Shown here piece after piece: positions 24,590-32,620 of a DNA stretch of 64,000 bases (positions within the stretch are counted from its first letter, which is position 1; each line of letters starts with the position of its first letter). This stretch comes from JBCBGF01 sp038526915. Lineage in GTDB: Bacteria > Pseudomonadota > Alphaproteobacteria > Rhodobacterales > Rhodobacteraceae. Location: assembly GCA_038526915.1 (NCBI GenBank), contig JBCBGF010000002.1, forward strand, positions 434,001 through 498,000, given 5' to 3'. The notes under the pieces are model-generated. The model did no database searches. It saw only the letters and a list, made by a program, of their open reading frames with translations, and had not been told where the DNA came from. A program made the translations under genes and the position numbers.

Positions 24590-25378
24590 TCAGAGGTCTC
24601 GGTAGCTGATCAATTCTATGCCAATCTGTTCAATGCGCTCACGCAGCAATGGGCTTGTCAGCGTCTCCAGACAAGTCACTCGATCTTGGGCGACGTCCTC
24701 GTAGCCATGGTGTCCGGTTACACCCAATTCCTGTGAGACAACGGCTGGATGGTCGATGAAGATGTAGGTTCCGGCCTCTAGCTCATCGAGTTGCCTCGCG
24801 AAGGCTTCGACCCTCTTATCAGTGTCTCTCGGGAACTTGGGATAGCCTTCGATCCGGGGAAGACCGTGACCGAAAGCGTCGTCTTTCAGGCCGAATTCCT
24901 CACAGAGCTCAGAGATAACGTCACCGAGACGTGCGTCGAAGTCTTTGAAATGCTTCAGCATATGAGAACTGACATGAGACGCGTGTTGGAATTCTGCGAT
25001 GCCAAGCGAGACCTGAGCCCTGAATTCACTGGCAATTTCGTCCAGCGACCAGTCGGAATTTTGCAGACTTGGCCTAATGTCACCTTTGCGCGGCGTCAGC
25101 AATGGAAGGAAGTTTCCCATATTGTCGGTTAAGCTTCTCGCCTGTGTAAGCGGTCGCCACTTCACCGCGTTCCATTCGCTTGTCAGGGTCAAGTGAATAC
25201 CCACGTCGATTTCGGGATGATTGTTCAATATCTCCGCCGCATGGGTTGTCCATCCACACGGCATCATCACCTCCACACTCCGTGCGATACCGTCCGTGCA
25301 GGCGCGTAAACATCCGACGTTGGAGGACCAACTCGATCCCGCGTCATCCGCTCTTACAAGTAATCGAACGTCGCCCAT
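24590..25378 (-). CDS. ChbG/YdjC-family carbohydrate deacetylase
   Basis: About 262 aa; Met codons 6 and 27 bp further upstream are alternatives. Family markers are VRADDAGSS (metal-binding Asp-Asp near the start), DVGIHLTLTSEW (His), ASHVSSHMLKHF (second His region) and TYIFIDHPAV near the end. YdjC/ChbG enzymes remove acetyl groups from chitin-type or diacetylated sugars in the cytoplasm. It is alone in the island, with no sugar-utilisation partners nearby. Confidence 0.85.
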   Translation of the reverse strand: MGDVRLLVRADDAGSSWSSNVGCLRACTDGIARSVEVMMPCGWTTHAAEILNNHPEIDVGIHLTLTSEWNAVKWRPLTQARSLTDNMGNFLPLLTPRKGDIRPSLQNSDWSLDEIASEFRAQVSLGIAEFQHASHVSSHMLKHFKDFDARLGDVISELCEEFGLKDDAFGHGLPRIEGYPKFPRDTDKRVEAFARQLDELEAGTYIFIDHPAVVSQELGVTGHHGYEDVAQDRVTCLETLTSPLLRERIEQIGIELISYRDL

Positions 25379-25736
25379 CACCATCCTATTCGGGCATTGT
25401 TGCAAAGATTAAGGATTGCACGTGACGGCCCTGATTGCACACAACTCAATTGCCATGAAATGCCGCAGCACAGAAACTTGGAGGTATGGGCTCGGATCTG
25501 TCGTTCGCTGCAAAATGTACTAACGACTGCTTTGCCGCATTAGCGGACACAGCGCTCGCCAACAATTGGCTCGATTGCTTCGGTGAATGGCAAATGCGCA
25601 CGATCCGCTTCGAACCGTACTTTGTCGCAGAGATGCGGTATGAAACGTGGTATGAGGATCTAATCGCGCAGTTTTTGCAATTTATTTTCGATATTTATGC
25701 ATCCTGTTCGGCGGAGTTCACCTCCCCAATACTAGC
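25379..25736. other. Gap before the first integrase
   Basis: About 360 bases. A short open frame runs over the integrase 3' end but has a poor start and no domain. AGCGGAC-type words near 25550 echo those at about 3530 and 11030. There is no clear promoter or terminator. Confidence 0.3.
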
Positions 25737-26762
25737 CTACATGCGTGTATTCAGGCCCCTCACGATCTCCCCCTGCCGTTCGCGTGACATCGGAATGTAG
25801 GAGTCGACAGTCGTCGCTACATGCTCGTGACCGAGGTTCATGCTGAGTGCCTTGAACTCCTCAAGCGATGTGCTGATCTGGTCGCAGTGAACCGCCAGGG
25901 TCTTGCGGAACGCGTGCGGCGTGAACTCGGGCAGATGCACATGCGCAAAGGCCTGACGGACAATGGCGTTGAACTTGCCTCCATCCGAATACCCCTCTCG
26001 GGCAAAGCCGGCTTTCTCGAACTTGCCGTTTCGGACCTCCATCTTCGCCTTCGGAAACAGCGGGTCCGTATCTGAGAAGAGCTCGACCTCTCGCAGATGC
26101 CTGACCCACTCCTCGAAGAACTCCCTGTAGGCCGGTTCGACAGGGAAGAACCACGTATCGATGGTCTTTGCGTTCTTCGTCGCCACCTCACGGGCGTCCT
26201 GGAAGATATGACCGTCAAAGAGATTCACGTGCTTGAGCATCAGAGCAACCGCCGCACCAACGCGGGCACCGGTCAGCATGAAGAAGGCAAAGAGAGCCTT
26301 GTCCCGCTTCTGGAACTTGTCATCTTCTGGCATTGCCTTGAACGCATGCAGGCATTGATCCATTGAGGGATATCGGATCGGCCGCTGAGTGTGGGCTGCT
26401 CGTGCCGCCTTTTTCGAGTTGTTGAAATATTCCGCGTCAGCGTAACCCACCCGCGATTTGTAACCTGGTTGATCGGCAAGCCACAGGATGAAGGCCTTCA
26501 CGTGGGCCAGCGTTGCGTCGACGGTCGACACGCTTAGTGGCCGACCTGTCCTCATATTGCGGGCCTTCTCAAGATGCGCCTTGAACACCTCGCCCCAGTG
26601 GCGGGAGAACCGCTTGAAGTCCTTCCAGCCGATTGCAGCCTCGAACTCGTTTAGGGCCGCCGCAACCTTGTCGAGGGTCTTTTCGTCGCGACCTTTGGCC
26701 TGCTTGAGGTAGTCCAGGTAGCGGTGCTTCAGGCGTTCATTTGCGGGGATCATTCTGGCCAT
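25737..26762 (-). CDS. Tyrosine recombinase (phage-type integrase)
   Basis: About 341 aa from the ATG preceded by AGGAGCCTGAAC. An N-terminal SAM-like core-binding domain is followed by the catalytic domain: Arg in TGARVGAA, HAFRKT with His and Arg, LGHEHVATTVDSYIPMS with His and the nucleophile Tyr. All catalytic positions are present, so it should be active. It follows two small HTH genes on the same strand. It is unrelated in layout to the P4-type integrase at 28557, so two recombination modules coexist. Confidence 0.92.
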   Translation of the reverse strand: MARMIPANERLKHRYLDYLKQAKGRDEKTLDKVAAALNEFEAAIGWKDFKRFSRHWGEVFKAHLEKARNMRTGRPLSVSTVDATLAHVKAFILWLADQPGYKSRVGYADAEYFNNSKKAARAAHTQRPIRYPSMDQCLHAFKAMPEDDKFQKRDKALFAFFMLTGARVGAAVALMLKHVNLFDGHIFQDAREVATKNAKTIDTWFFPVEPAYREFFEEWVRHLREVELFSDTDPLFPKAKMEVRNGKFEKAGFAREGYSDGGKFNAIVRQAFAHVHLPEFTPHAFRKTLAVHCDQISTSLEEFKALSMNLGHEHVATTVDSYIPMSRERQGEIVRGLNTRM

Positions 26763-26828
26763 GTTCAGGCTCCTGCTCAAAGTGATGTTTTCAGTAGAGT
26801 TTCGCGGGTTCGCTTAGGCGCCTGACCG

Positions 26829-27239
26829 CTAGTTGATGGCGAACCCGAACTTGGCGGCCCAATCCGGGAGAGCGCTACGCCTGATAAAGCGCCGAGCGGT
26901 GTTTCCGGTGTTCGGGCAAAGCGCCAAGATCAGGCAGCGGCCAGAGGGCAAGAGTTCGTAGTCAACGAGCCCTTCACCAGGCTGAAAAGCTTTCTTGCAG
27001 CTCAAGCAGTAAACCTCGAATTGCGCCAGTTTTTGGCGACGGCTCTTCAGGTGCGCTTCGTGAAACACCTTGAAGTCCCGCCCTCGGATCAGGAACGGCC
27101 GCTGATCCGTAATGCAGGGGAGCCCCCTTTTGCACCAACTGCGGACTGTGCCGACGGTGACACCGACTATTTCTGCCAATTGGTCGAGCCGATAGGTCCG
27201 GTGCGTTTTCACGCCGCGCGCGCTGATCTTCTTCGGCAT
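26829..27239 (-). CDS. MerR-like HTH protein with a zinc-ribbon-like CxxC
   Basis: 136 aa. The N-terminal HTH (TYRLDQLAEIVGVTVGTVRSWCKRGLP) is of the excisionase/MerR type, followed by FKVFHEAHLKSRR as wing. A C-terminal half contains CLSCKKAF and a later Cys (LALCPNTGNTARRF), a probable zinc ribbon. Its start overlaps the previous stop by one base (TGATG). It is probably a recombination directionality or regulatory factor for the integrase 66 bp downstream. Confidence 0.7.
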   Translation of the reverse strand: MPKKISARGVKTHRTYRLDQLAEIVGVTVGTVRSWCKRGLPCITDQRPFLIRGRDFKVFHEAHLKSRRQKLAQFEVYCLSCKKAFQPGEGLVDYELLPSGRCLILALCPNTGNTARRFIRRSALPDWAAKFGFAIN

Positions 27240-27448
27240 CAGCCCGGCCGCTGTTGAGGATCAACGCGGTTGGCTTCAGCCCACGCGTTCAGATCTGCGC
27301 CGCGATAGACAATCTTACGACCTAGGCGATAATAGGCGGGACCGATGCCCTTGTGACGCCACTGGGCCAGTTTCGCCCGGTCACCAATGATGTCCAACTC
27401 GGGGTCGCCGAGGACATAGCTTCGATCTTGTTCAAATAGGTTTGCCAT
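27239..27448 (-). CDS. AlpA/excisionase-like small HTH protein
   Basis: About 69 aa from an ATG; a TTG 45 bp upstream is the alternative. DIIGDRAKLAQWRHKGIGPAYYRLGRKIVYRGADLNAWAEANRV is the typical layout of AlpA/Xis-like winged helices: helix, Gly-Pro-x-[FY], Gly-Arg-x-[IV]-x-Tyr, DLxAW. It is translationally linked to the next HTH gene. These proteins regulate integrase expression and excision. Confidence 0.72.
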   Translation of the reverse strand: MANLFEQDRSYVLGDPELDIIGDRAKLAQWRHKGIGPAYYRLGRKIVYRGADLNAWAEANRVDPQQRPG

Positions 27449-27586
27449 GAGCACGTCCGGTTTACTTCGGTCGCAGTCATTTTCCTTAAGCAATCACATT
27501 TTCATATTGCCGTCGGAGCCCGCCCAATCGCCAAATCCGCCCGCCCAGAAACTCAAAAATGGGCGGTTAAAGTGGGCATTACGCGG

Positions 27587-28618
27587 TCAACCATAAATGC
27601 GGCGCAACTCTTTTCCCAGATGTCGTTGAACCGACGTCCTACTAATCTTCACCGAAAGCTCCGCCTCTGAAAAAGCAATCAATTCGAAGATGCAACTTTC
27701 TTTGTTGTGTGGGCAACGACCTTCCAGTTCTAGCCTCAACAGATGTGATTTAATTCTGTCCCACCGAACCGACCGGGACCTGCGGCGACTTGGCGGTGAT
27801 AGTGCTGGATCCTGAAGTCGATAGAACCCACCAAACCGTTGGACAGTTTCTTCCGACCATGCAAGCCCAGCATCATCTAGCAAATTGGCAAGAACAGAAG
27901 ACTGCACCCTTAAAGATACGAATTGCTTAGTAGGAGTCACTATTTCGTTTGCCTTCCAGTTAGTGGAAAGACCAACTTGACTGGGAGGTACAGCGTCGAA
28001 CCTAGCGGCTTCTTGATACTTTCCCTCGTCCGCGAGCTTTTCCCACCTTCCCAGGTCGATGCCTTCTAGATTTATCTGCTCCCTTTGTATCCACTGGAAT
28101 ACTAGGGACCAACCCAAATCAAGGAAACGACCAAATTCGGCCTCAACTTCTTGAACGATTTCCCTTTCTTTTCCATACCTCGCGACTAATTCCGACATAT
28201 CAGAAATCATTTTTTCGGTGAGATCAATGGATTCGCCATCATCATTCTCTATGAGCAGCGGCCCTCTTTCTTGATATTGCCGGATCCGATCTGGCAGATC
28301 AAATACCCCCTCTGTCGTGCATATCTCAGCTGCCTGAAAGTAATCTTCGCGTATTGGAATACCAAGCGATTGAAACTCTCGGCGGTCATACCAAGGGTAA
28401 AACTCAACTGGCTCAAAGTTGTCGGGCATCCCGCGCCAGTAGAACCGCGACTCTACTGGTTCGTAGGTTTTTTCTTCAAGAATGATGTTGGCTTCCGGTA
28501 CTCGGCCAAGGGAAATCCATTCGACTGCTTCTGAAAGAAAACAGTAGTCAGCAACCTCAACTTCTTTGAGGAATGATTGAGCTTTCTCGGACAATTGGCA
28601 CGACCTTAAGCGATTCAC
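27587..28618 (-). CDS. Unknown protein overlapping the P4-type integrase gene
   Basis: About 343 aa from a GTG; a TTG three codons earlier is possible. No ATG exists near the 5' end, which overlaps the integrase 3' end by about 60 bp. The protein is acidic and soluble, with many aromatic residues in the first third (RFYWRGMPDNFEPVEFYPWYDRREF). Its C-terminal segment (ELIAFSEAELSVKISRTSVQRHLGKELRRIYG) reads like an HTH. Codon use is much less GC-rich than in the core genes. I do not recognise the family. Island cargo or a defence-type gene are both possible. Confidence 0.65.
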   Translation of the reverse strand: MNRLRSCQLSEKAQSFLKEVEVADYCFLSEAVEWISLGRVPEANIILEEKTYEPVESRFYWRGMPDNFEPVEFYPWYDRREFQSLGIPIREDYFQAAEICTTEGVFDLPDRIRQYQERGPLLIENDDGESIDLTEKMISDMSELVARYGKEREIVQEVEAEFGRFLDLGWSLVFQWIQREQINLEGIDLGRWEKLADEGKYQEAARFDAVPPSQVGLSTNWKANEIVTPTKQFVSLRVQSSVLANLLDDAGLAWSEETVQRFGGFYRLQDPALSPPSRRRSRSVRWDRIKSHLLRLELEGRCPHNKESCIFELIAFSEAELSVKISRTSVQRHLGKELRRIYG

Positions 28619-29777
28619 CCAACACAAACCCTGACCATTGTTCCATAAGTGACCGTCTCCGGTCTAGCAGGTCACTTCGGGCATAAGCTCGCTCCACGTC
28701 CGACCCCACTTTGTGCGAAAGGCTCATCTCGGCCACCTCGCGTGGGGCATTCGCGACTTCGGATGCCCAATCCCGAAAGGTAGAACGGAAGCCATGTACC
28801 GTCACACCCTCTACCCCCATTCGACGCAGCAGCATAAGCATTGCCATGTTGGACAGCGGCCGGTGCCGTTTCTGACCCTCGAAGACAAACTCTGATTGCA
28901 ATGCCCTGAGTGGCTCGATGATGGAGAGCATCTCCGGTGTTAGCGGAACCCGATGATCTTCACCTGTCTTCATGCGATCCGCAGGACAGATCCAAAGGCG
29001 TTCGTCGAAGTCGATCTCCTCCCAACGTGCGCCCAGGACCTCACCTGTACGTGACCCAGTCAGACAGGTGAACATCAAGGCCTTCGCCGCCATGGCCGAT
29101 CTTTCGCGGAGATCAGCGTAGAACGCTGGCACGTCGCGCCAGTCCATCGCCTTGTGGTGCTTCACCTTCTTCCGGACCTTCGGCAGCACATTTGCTGCCT
29201 TGATCGCTGAGACCGGGTTCTCCCCATCGCGGAAGCCATTGGACCGCGCCACATTCAGAACGACCCGGATGCGCTGCATCAGCCGGCGAGCGGTCTCCGG
29301 TTTCTCCGTCCATATGGGCGACAGGCAAGACAGCACTTCCGGCTGCCCGACGGCCGAGACAGGCAGACGTCCGATTTTAGGGAAGGCGTATTCGCGGAGC
29401 GTGTTGATCCACTGCTGGCCATGCTTGGCGTTCTTCCAGGTCGGCAGGCGGTCAATGTGGACCTGTTGCGCCGCTTCCTCAAACGTTGGGATGTCCTTTT
29501 TGGCGTTGAACCGCGGGTTGAGCCCTTGTCGCGCGAGCCGGCGATATTCGAGCGCTCGCTCCCTCGCTTCCTGAAGTGTGACAAGAACTGTGCCACCAAG
29601 GCCGAAGTCGGTTCTGAGTGGCTTTCCCTGGCGGTTTTTCTGGCCCTTCACGGTCACGCGCACGATCCATCGCCGCGCACCGGATGGATCAACGACCAGG
29701 TAGAGCCCATTCCCGTCTCCGTGCCGCCCCGGACCCAACGACTCAACGGCGCGCTTGGTGAGCTTTCCAGAGATCAT
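28557..29777 (-). CDS. P4-type tyrosine integrase (DUF4102 arm-binding domain)
   Basis: About 406 aa from the Met of MISGKLTKRAVESLGPG; an upstream in-frame ATG at 29813 adds 12 residues. The N-terminal arm-binding domain contains DGNGLYLVVDPSGARRWIVRV and LGGTVLVTLQEARERALEYRRLARQGLNP. The catalytic domain has Arg in TGSRTGEVLG, HGFRSTFRDWASE, and the nucleophile Tyr in ERAYARSD. This class integrates into tRNA 3' ends. It lies about 145 bp from the 3' end of tRNA-Ser and is transcribed away from it, the classical island arrangement. Confidence 0.95.
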   Translation of the reverse strand: MISGKLTKRAVESLGPGRHGDGNGLYLVVDPSGARRWIVRVTVKGQKNRQGKPLRTDFGLGGTVLVTLQEARERALEYRRLARQGLNPRFNAKKDIPTFEEAAQQVHIDRLPTWKNAKHGQQWINTLREYAFPKIGRLPVSAVGQPEVLSCLSPIWTEKPETARRLMQRIRVVLNVARSNGFRDGENPVSAIKAANVLPKVRKKVKHHKAMDWRDVPAFYADLRERSAMAAKALMFTCLTGSRTGEVLGARWEEIDFDERLWICPADRMKTGEDHRVPLTPEMLSIIEPLRALQSEFVFEGQKRHRPLSNMAMLMLLRRMGVEGVTVHGFRSTFRDWASEVANAPREVAEMSLSHKVGSDVERAYARSDLLDRRRSLMEQWSGFVLGESLKVVPIVRESSIIPQRS

Positions 29778-29780
29778 TTT

Positions 29781-29800
29781 ATACCACGCTTCATACCACG
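29781..29800. promoter_or_regulatory. Tandem 8-bp repeat before the integrase gene
   Basis: ATACCACG occurs at 29781-29788 and again at 29793-29800 (12-bp period), directly before the shorter integrase start. It may be an arm-type integrase site or repressor site. It also falls inside the longer possible coding frame. Confidence 0.3.
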
Positions 29801-29921
29801 GAACGAACGTCATTCAGCATAGTCGAACAAATTTGAAAAACAACTCTCTTCCAGAAATCCCATGATATCTGGACTCTATCGCACTAGGAGCGATCCACGA
29901 CACACTAATTGAGAGGTAAGG

Positions 29922-29935
29922 TGGCGGAGACGAAG
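29922..29935. repeat. Proposed attachment core at the tRNA-Ser 3' end
   Basis: These 14 bases are the last 14 of the tRNA gene including CCA (read on the minus strand) and are repeated identically at 2610-2623. They are the expected core for the neighbouring P4-type integrase. Confidence 0.6.
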
Positions 29936-30011
29936 GGATTCGAACCCTCGAGACGGTTTCCCGCCTACTCCCTTAGCAGGGGAGCGCCTTCGACCACTCG
30001 GCCACGTCTCC
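29922..30011 (-). tRNA. tRNA-Ser (anticodon GCU)
   Basis: On the minus strand a full cloverleaf can be drawn. The acceptor stem is GGAGACG/CGTCTCC, the D-arm begins TGGCCGAGTGG, the anticodon stem CTCCC/GGGAG has loop CTGCTAA (anticodon GCT), and there is a long variable arm typical of serine. The T-arm is GAGGGTTCGAATCCCTT. The discriminator is G and CCA is encoded. It is the integration target of the island to its left. Confidence 0.97.
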
Positions 30012-30184
30012 GCCGACCCGTCTAAGGGCAAGCGCTGTCTGTCACAAGTCCAAATACTCCCAGCCCCGAACCGACGCCCGCCTCCGGCGGGTATAACGCC
30101 GCGCTAACGGGGTTTTTTGTTCCGCCACGCGTCAGGTCTGTTAATCCTCATGCTATTAAACCCAAACGCATTGCAGGCCCCGCC

Positions 30185-30655
30185 ATGACACCCATCGCCC
30201 ACGCCGCCGCCATTGCCGCGCTGACCCTTGGCACCGGAGCCGCAACCGTATCCGTGATGGCACCCGATATCCCCGACATGGCCGTGCCCCAGGCCGACTG
30301 GGCACCAGGCACGGCGCTTAATGGCCAGAGCTTCGCCATCACCGCGATGACACAGCCCGGCGACCGGCCACAGACCGACACGCTCCACTTTCGCGACGGC
30401 ACCTTTCAATCCGCCGATTGCCAGGACTACTGCGACTTTGGCTGGACGGGGTATCAGACCTGGACAGACGGTGAGATCACCCATTTCACCGCCACCACCC
30501 AATGCCCAACCGAACCGCACACCGTCGTCTGGCATGGGCAAGTCGTAGGCGATGCCCTTACCGTTGCGTTTAGCTGGACCACGCGCCGCTGGTACTGGAC
30601 CCACCAGATTACGGGCACAGGCAACGGCACCACCCTGCCGCCCGCGGCCGGGTGA
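30185..30655 (+). CDS. Secreted protein of unknown function
   Basis: 156 aa with an N-terminal signal-like helix (HAAAIAALTLGTGAATVSV). The mature part is beta-rich with two Cys in ADCQDYCDFGW, probably a disulfide, a third Cys in TTQCPTEP, and a Trp-rich end (FSWTTRRWYWTHQ). The family is not recognised. It overlaps the next gene by 4 bp (GTGA). It is the first gene of the core genome right of the tRNA. Confidence 0.75.
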   Translation: MTPIAHAAAIAALTLGTGAATVSVMAPDIPDMAVPQADWAPGTALNGQSFAITAMTQPGDRPQTDTLHFRDGTFQSADCQDYCDFGWTGYQTWTDGEITHFTATTQCPTEPHTVVWHGQVVGDALTVAFSWTTRRWYWTHQITGTGNGTTLPPAAG

Positions 30656-31317
30656 GCGGGGACACCGCCCCCTCCAAAACGCTGACACCGGTGGGGATCG
30701 CGGTCAGAGCGGTTGCCTTCCTCGCGCTCGTTGTCGCCGCGACCTGGGCCGCATTCTATCTGCGCGACCTGCTCGATATGACCATCCGGCCCGACACCGA
30801 GGGTATGATCCACCGCCTTTTGATGGTCAGCATGGCGGCCTATGTCGGCCTGCTGGCGATCCCGTTCGTGCCAGGGGCCGAGGTGGGGCTCGCGATGATC
30901 ACCGCGTTTGGTGCAGCCGTCGCTCCGCTCGTCTATGTGGCCACGGTAATGGCGATGATGCTGGCCTATGCGGTGGGTCGCCTGATGCCCGAGACGACGC
31001 TTGCGCGACTTTTGTCGCTGGTGCGTTTGCGTCGGGCCGCCGCTCTCGTGACGCGCGCCGCCGCCTTGCCCCGGGAGGAACGGCTGGCCCTCCTCCTCGA
31101 AGGCGCACCACCGCGAACGGTCGGCCTCGCGCTGCGTCACCGCTACATCGCGCTCGCGCTCTGCGTCAACATCCCCGGCAACGCAGTGATCGGCGGGGGT
31201 GGCGGGATCATGATGATGGCGGGGATGAGCGGGATCTTCGCGCCCTTTCAGACGCTTCTGGCGGTGATCATCGCGGTGTCGCCGATCCCACTCGCCGTGA
31301 TGTTGATGGGGGCGTGA
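30652..31317 (+). CDS. VTT/DedA-like membrane protein
   Basis: This 221-aa protein uses a GTG start overlapping the upstream TGA. About five hydrophobic segments are visible. LLAIPFVPGAEVGLAMITAFG and the re-entrant-type Gly-rich segment VNIPGNAVIGGGGGIMMMAGMSG with NIPGN resemble the VTT (SNARE-associated/TVP38) core. Such proteins are lipid scramblases or transporters. The assignment rests on motif pattern only. Confidence 0.6.
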   Translation: MSGDTAPSKTLTPVGIAVRAVAFLALVVAATWAAFYLRDLLDMTIRPDTEGMIHRLLMVSMAAYVGLLAIPFVPGAEVGLAMITAFGAAVAPLVYVATVMAMMLAYAVGRLMPETTLARLLSLVRLRRAAALVTRAAALPREERLALLLEGAPPRTVGLALRHRYIALALCVNIPGNAVIGGGGGIMMMAGMSGIFAPFQTLLAVIIAVSPIPLAVMLMGA

Positions 31318-31323
31318 CCCCCG

Positions 31324-32421
31324 TCAGGTGTTGAACAAAAAGTGCATGACATCCCCGTCCTGCACCACATACCCCTTGCCCTCGGCCCGCATCTTGCCGG
31401 CCTCTTTCGCCGCCGCTTCCCCACCCAGGCTTACGTAATCATCGTAGGCAATCGTCTCCGCCCGGATAAACCCGCGCTCGAAATCGCCATGGATCACACC
31501 TGCCGCCTTGGGCGCTGTGGTCCCCTCCGGGATCGTCCAGGCCCGCGCTTCCTTGGGCCCCGCCGTAAAGTACGTCTCCAGATGCAACAGCTCATAGCCT
31601 GCCCGGATCATCCGATCGAGCCCAGCCTCGGTTAACCCCAACTCCTCCAGAAACATCTCCGCTTCCTCGGGCTCCAGCTGGCTGATCTCCTCCTCGATCT
31701 TGGCCGAGATCACGACCGAGGCCGCCCCCTGCTCCGCCGCCATCGCGGCCACGGCGGTTGAATGCGCATTGCCCTCTGCCGCCTCCGCCTCATCGACGTT
31801 GCAGACGTAGAGCACCGGCTTCGTCGTCAACAACTGCAGCCCCGCCCACGCCTTCGCATCCTCGTCATCGATCTCCACCGTCCGCGCCGGTTGCCCGTCC
31901 TCTAACGCCGCTTGCGCCGCCTTCAACAACCGCTCCTGTTGGACCGCTTCCTTGTCGCCGCCCCGCACCTTGCGCACGATCCCCTGCAGCCGCTTCTCGA
32001 TCGACTCCAGATCCGCCAGCATCAACTCCGTCTCGATGGTCTCGGCATCGGCCACCGGATCGACGCGCCCCTCCACATGGGTCACATCGCCATCTTCAAA
32101 ACAGCGCAGCACATGCGCAATCGCATCCACCTCGCGGATATTGGCCAGAAACTGGTTCCCCAGCCCCTCGCCTTTGGACGCCCCCTTCACCAGCCCCGCG
32201 ATATCGACAAAGGTCATCCGCGCCGGGATCACATTGGCCGATTTCGCGATCTCGGCGAGCTTTTCCAGCCGCGCATCGGGCACCGACACCTCGCCGACAT
32301 TGGGCTCAATGGTGCAAAACGGAAAATTCGCCGCCTGCGCCGCCGCCGTCCGCGTCAGCGCGTTGAACAGCGTCGATTTCCCCACATTCGGCAGCCCGAC
32401 AATGCCCGTCTTGAAGCCCAT
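31324..32421 (-). CDS. ychF: Ribosome-binding ATPase YchF
   Basis: This 365-aa protein is full length for YchF/OLA1. G1 is GLPNVGKST near residue 9, G3 DIAGLVKGASKGEGLGNQFL, and the G4-equivalent is the NVDE of YVCNVDEAE, which gives ATP preference in this family. The C-terminal TGS domain includes LLHLETYFTAGPKEARAW and VQDGDVMHFLFN. It is a conserved housekeeping translation-associated ATPase. It faces the upstream membrane-protein gene with a 6-bp gap. Confidence 0.97.
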   Translation of the reverse strand: MGFKTGIVGLPNVGKSTLFNALTRTAAAQAANFPFCTIEPNVGEVSVPDARLEKLAEIAKSANVIPARMTFVDIAGLVKGASKGEGLGNQFLANIREVDAIAHVLRCFEDGDVTHVEGRVDPVADAETIETELMLADLESIEKRLQGIVRKVRGGDKEAVQQERLLKAAQAALEDGQPARTVEIDDEDAKAWAGLQLLTTKPVLYVCNVDEAEAAEGNAHSTAVAAMAAEQGAASVVISAKIEEEISQLEPEEAEMFLEELGLTEAGLDRMIRAGYELLHLETYFTAGPKEARAWTIPEGTTAPKAAGVIHGDFERGFIRAETIAYDDYVSLGGEAAAKEAGKMRAEGKGYVVQDGDVMHFLFNT

Positions 32422-32504
32422 GATCCGTCCCTCTCAAACCTCCCGGCGCGTCTACCGACCCCCACGGCGCAGATCAAGGGCACCCCAGCCCACACTTCTT
32501 CGCT

Positions 32505-32560
32505 TTGGAAATATCCCGGGGGGGCCGCCCGCCAGGGTGGCGGGGGCAGCGCCCCCTCCT
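32505..32560. repeat. GC-rich intergenic hairpin element
   Basis: A GGAAATATCCCGGGGGG lead is followed by an inverted pair (GCCCGCCAGGGTGGCGGGGGC) and a GGGGGCAGCGCCCC hairpin between ychF and trpA. The style is common in Rhodobacterales intergenic regions and related in character to the larger repeats at 36358, 43060 and 56636. Confidence 0.5.
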
Positions 32561-32620
32561 CCATTGCATTCCGCGCCGGATTTCGGCACACCGCGCCCAA
32601 CACCACCAAGGACCCGCCCG

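Noticed and set aside
30064..30118. Hairpin and T-run right of tRNA-Ser as a terminator
   Set aside because: The stem and the T-run are not adjacent and no plus-strand gene ends just before them.
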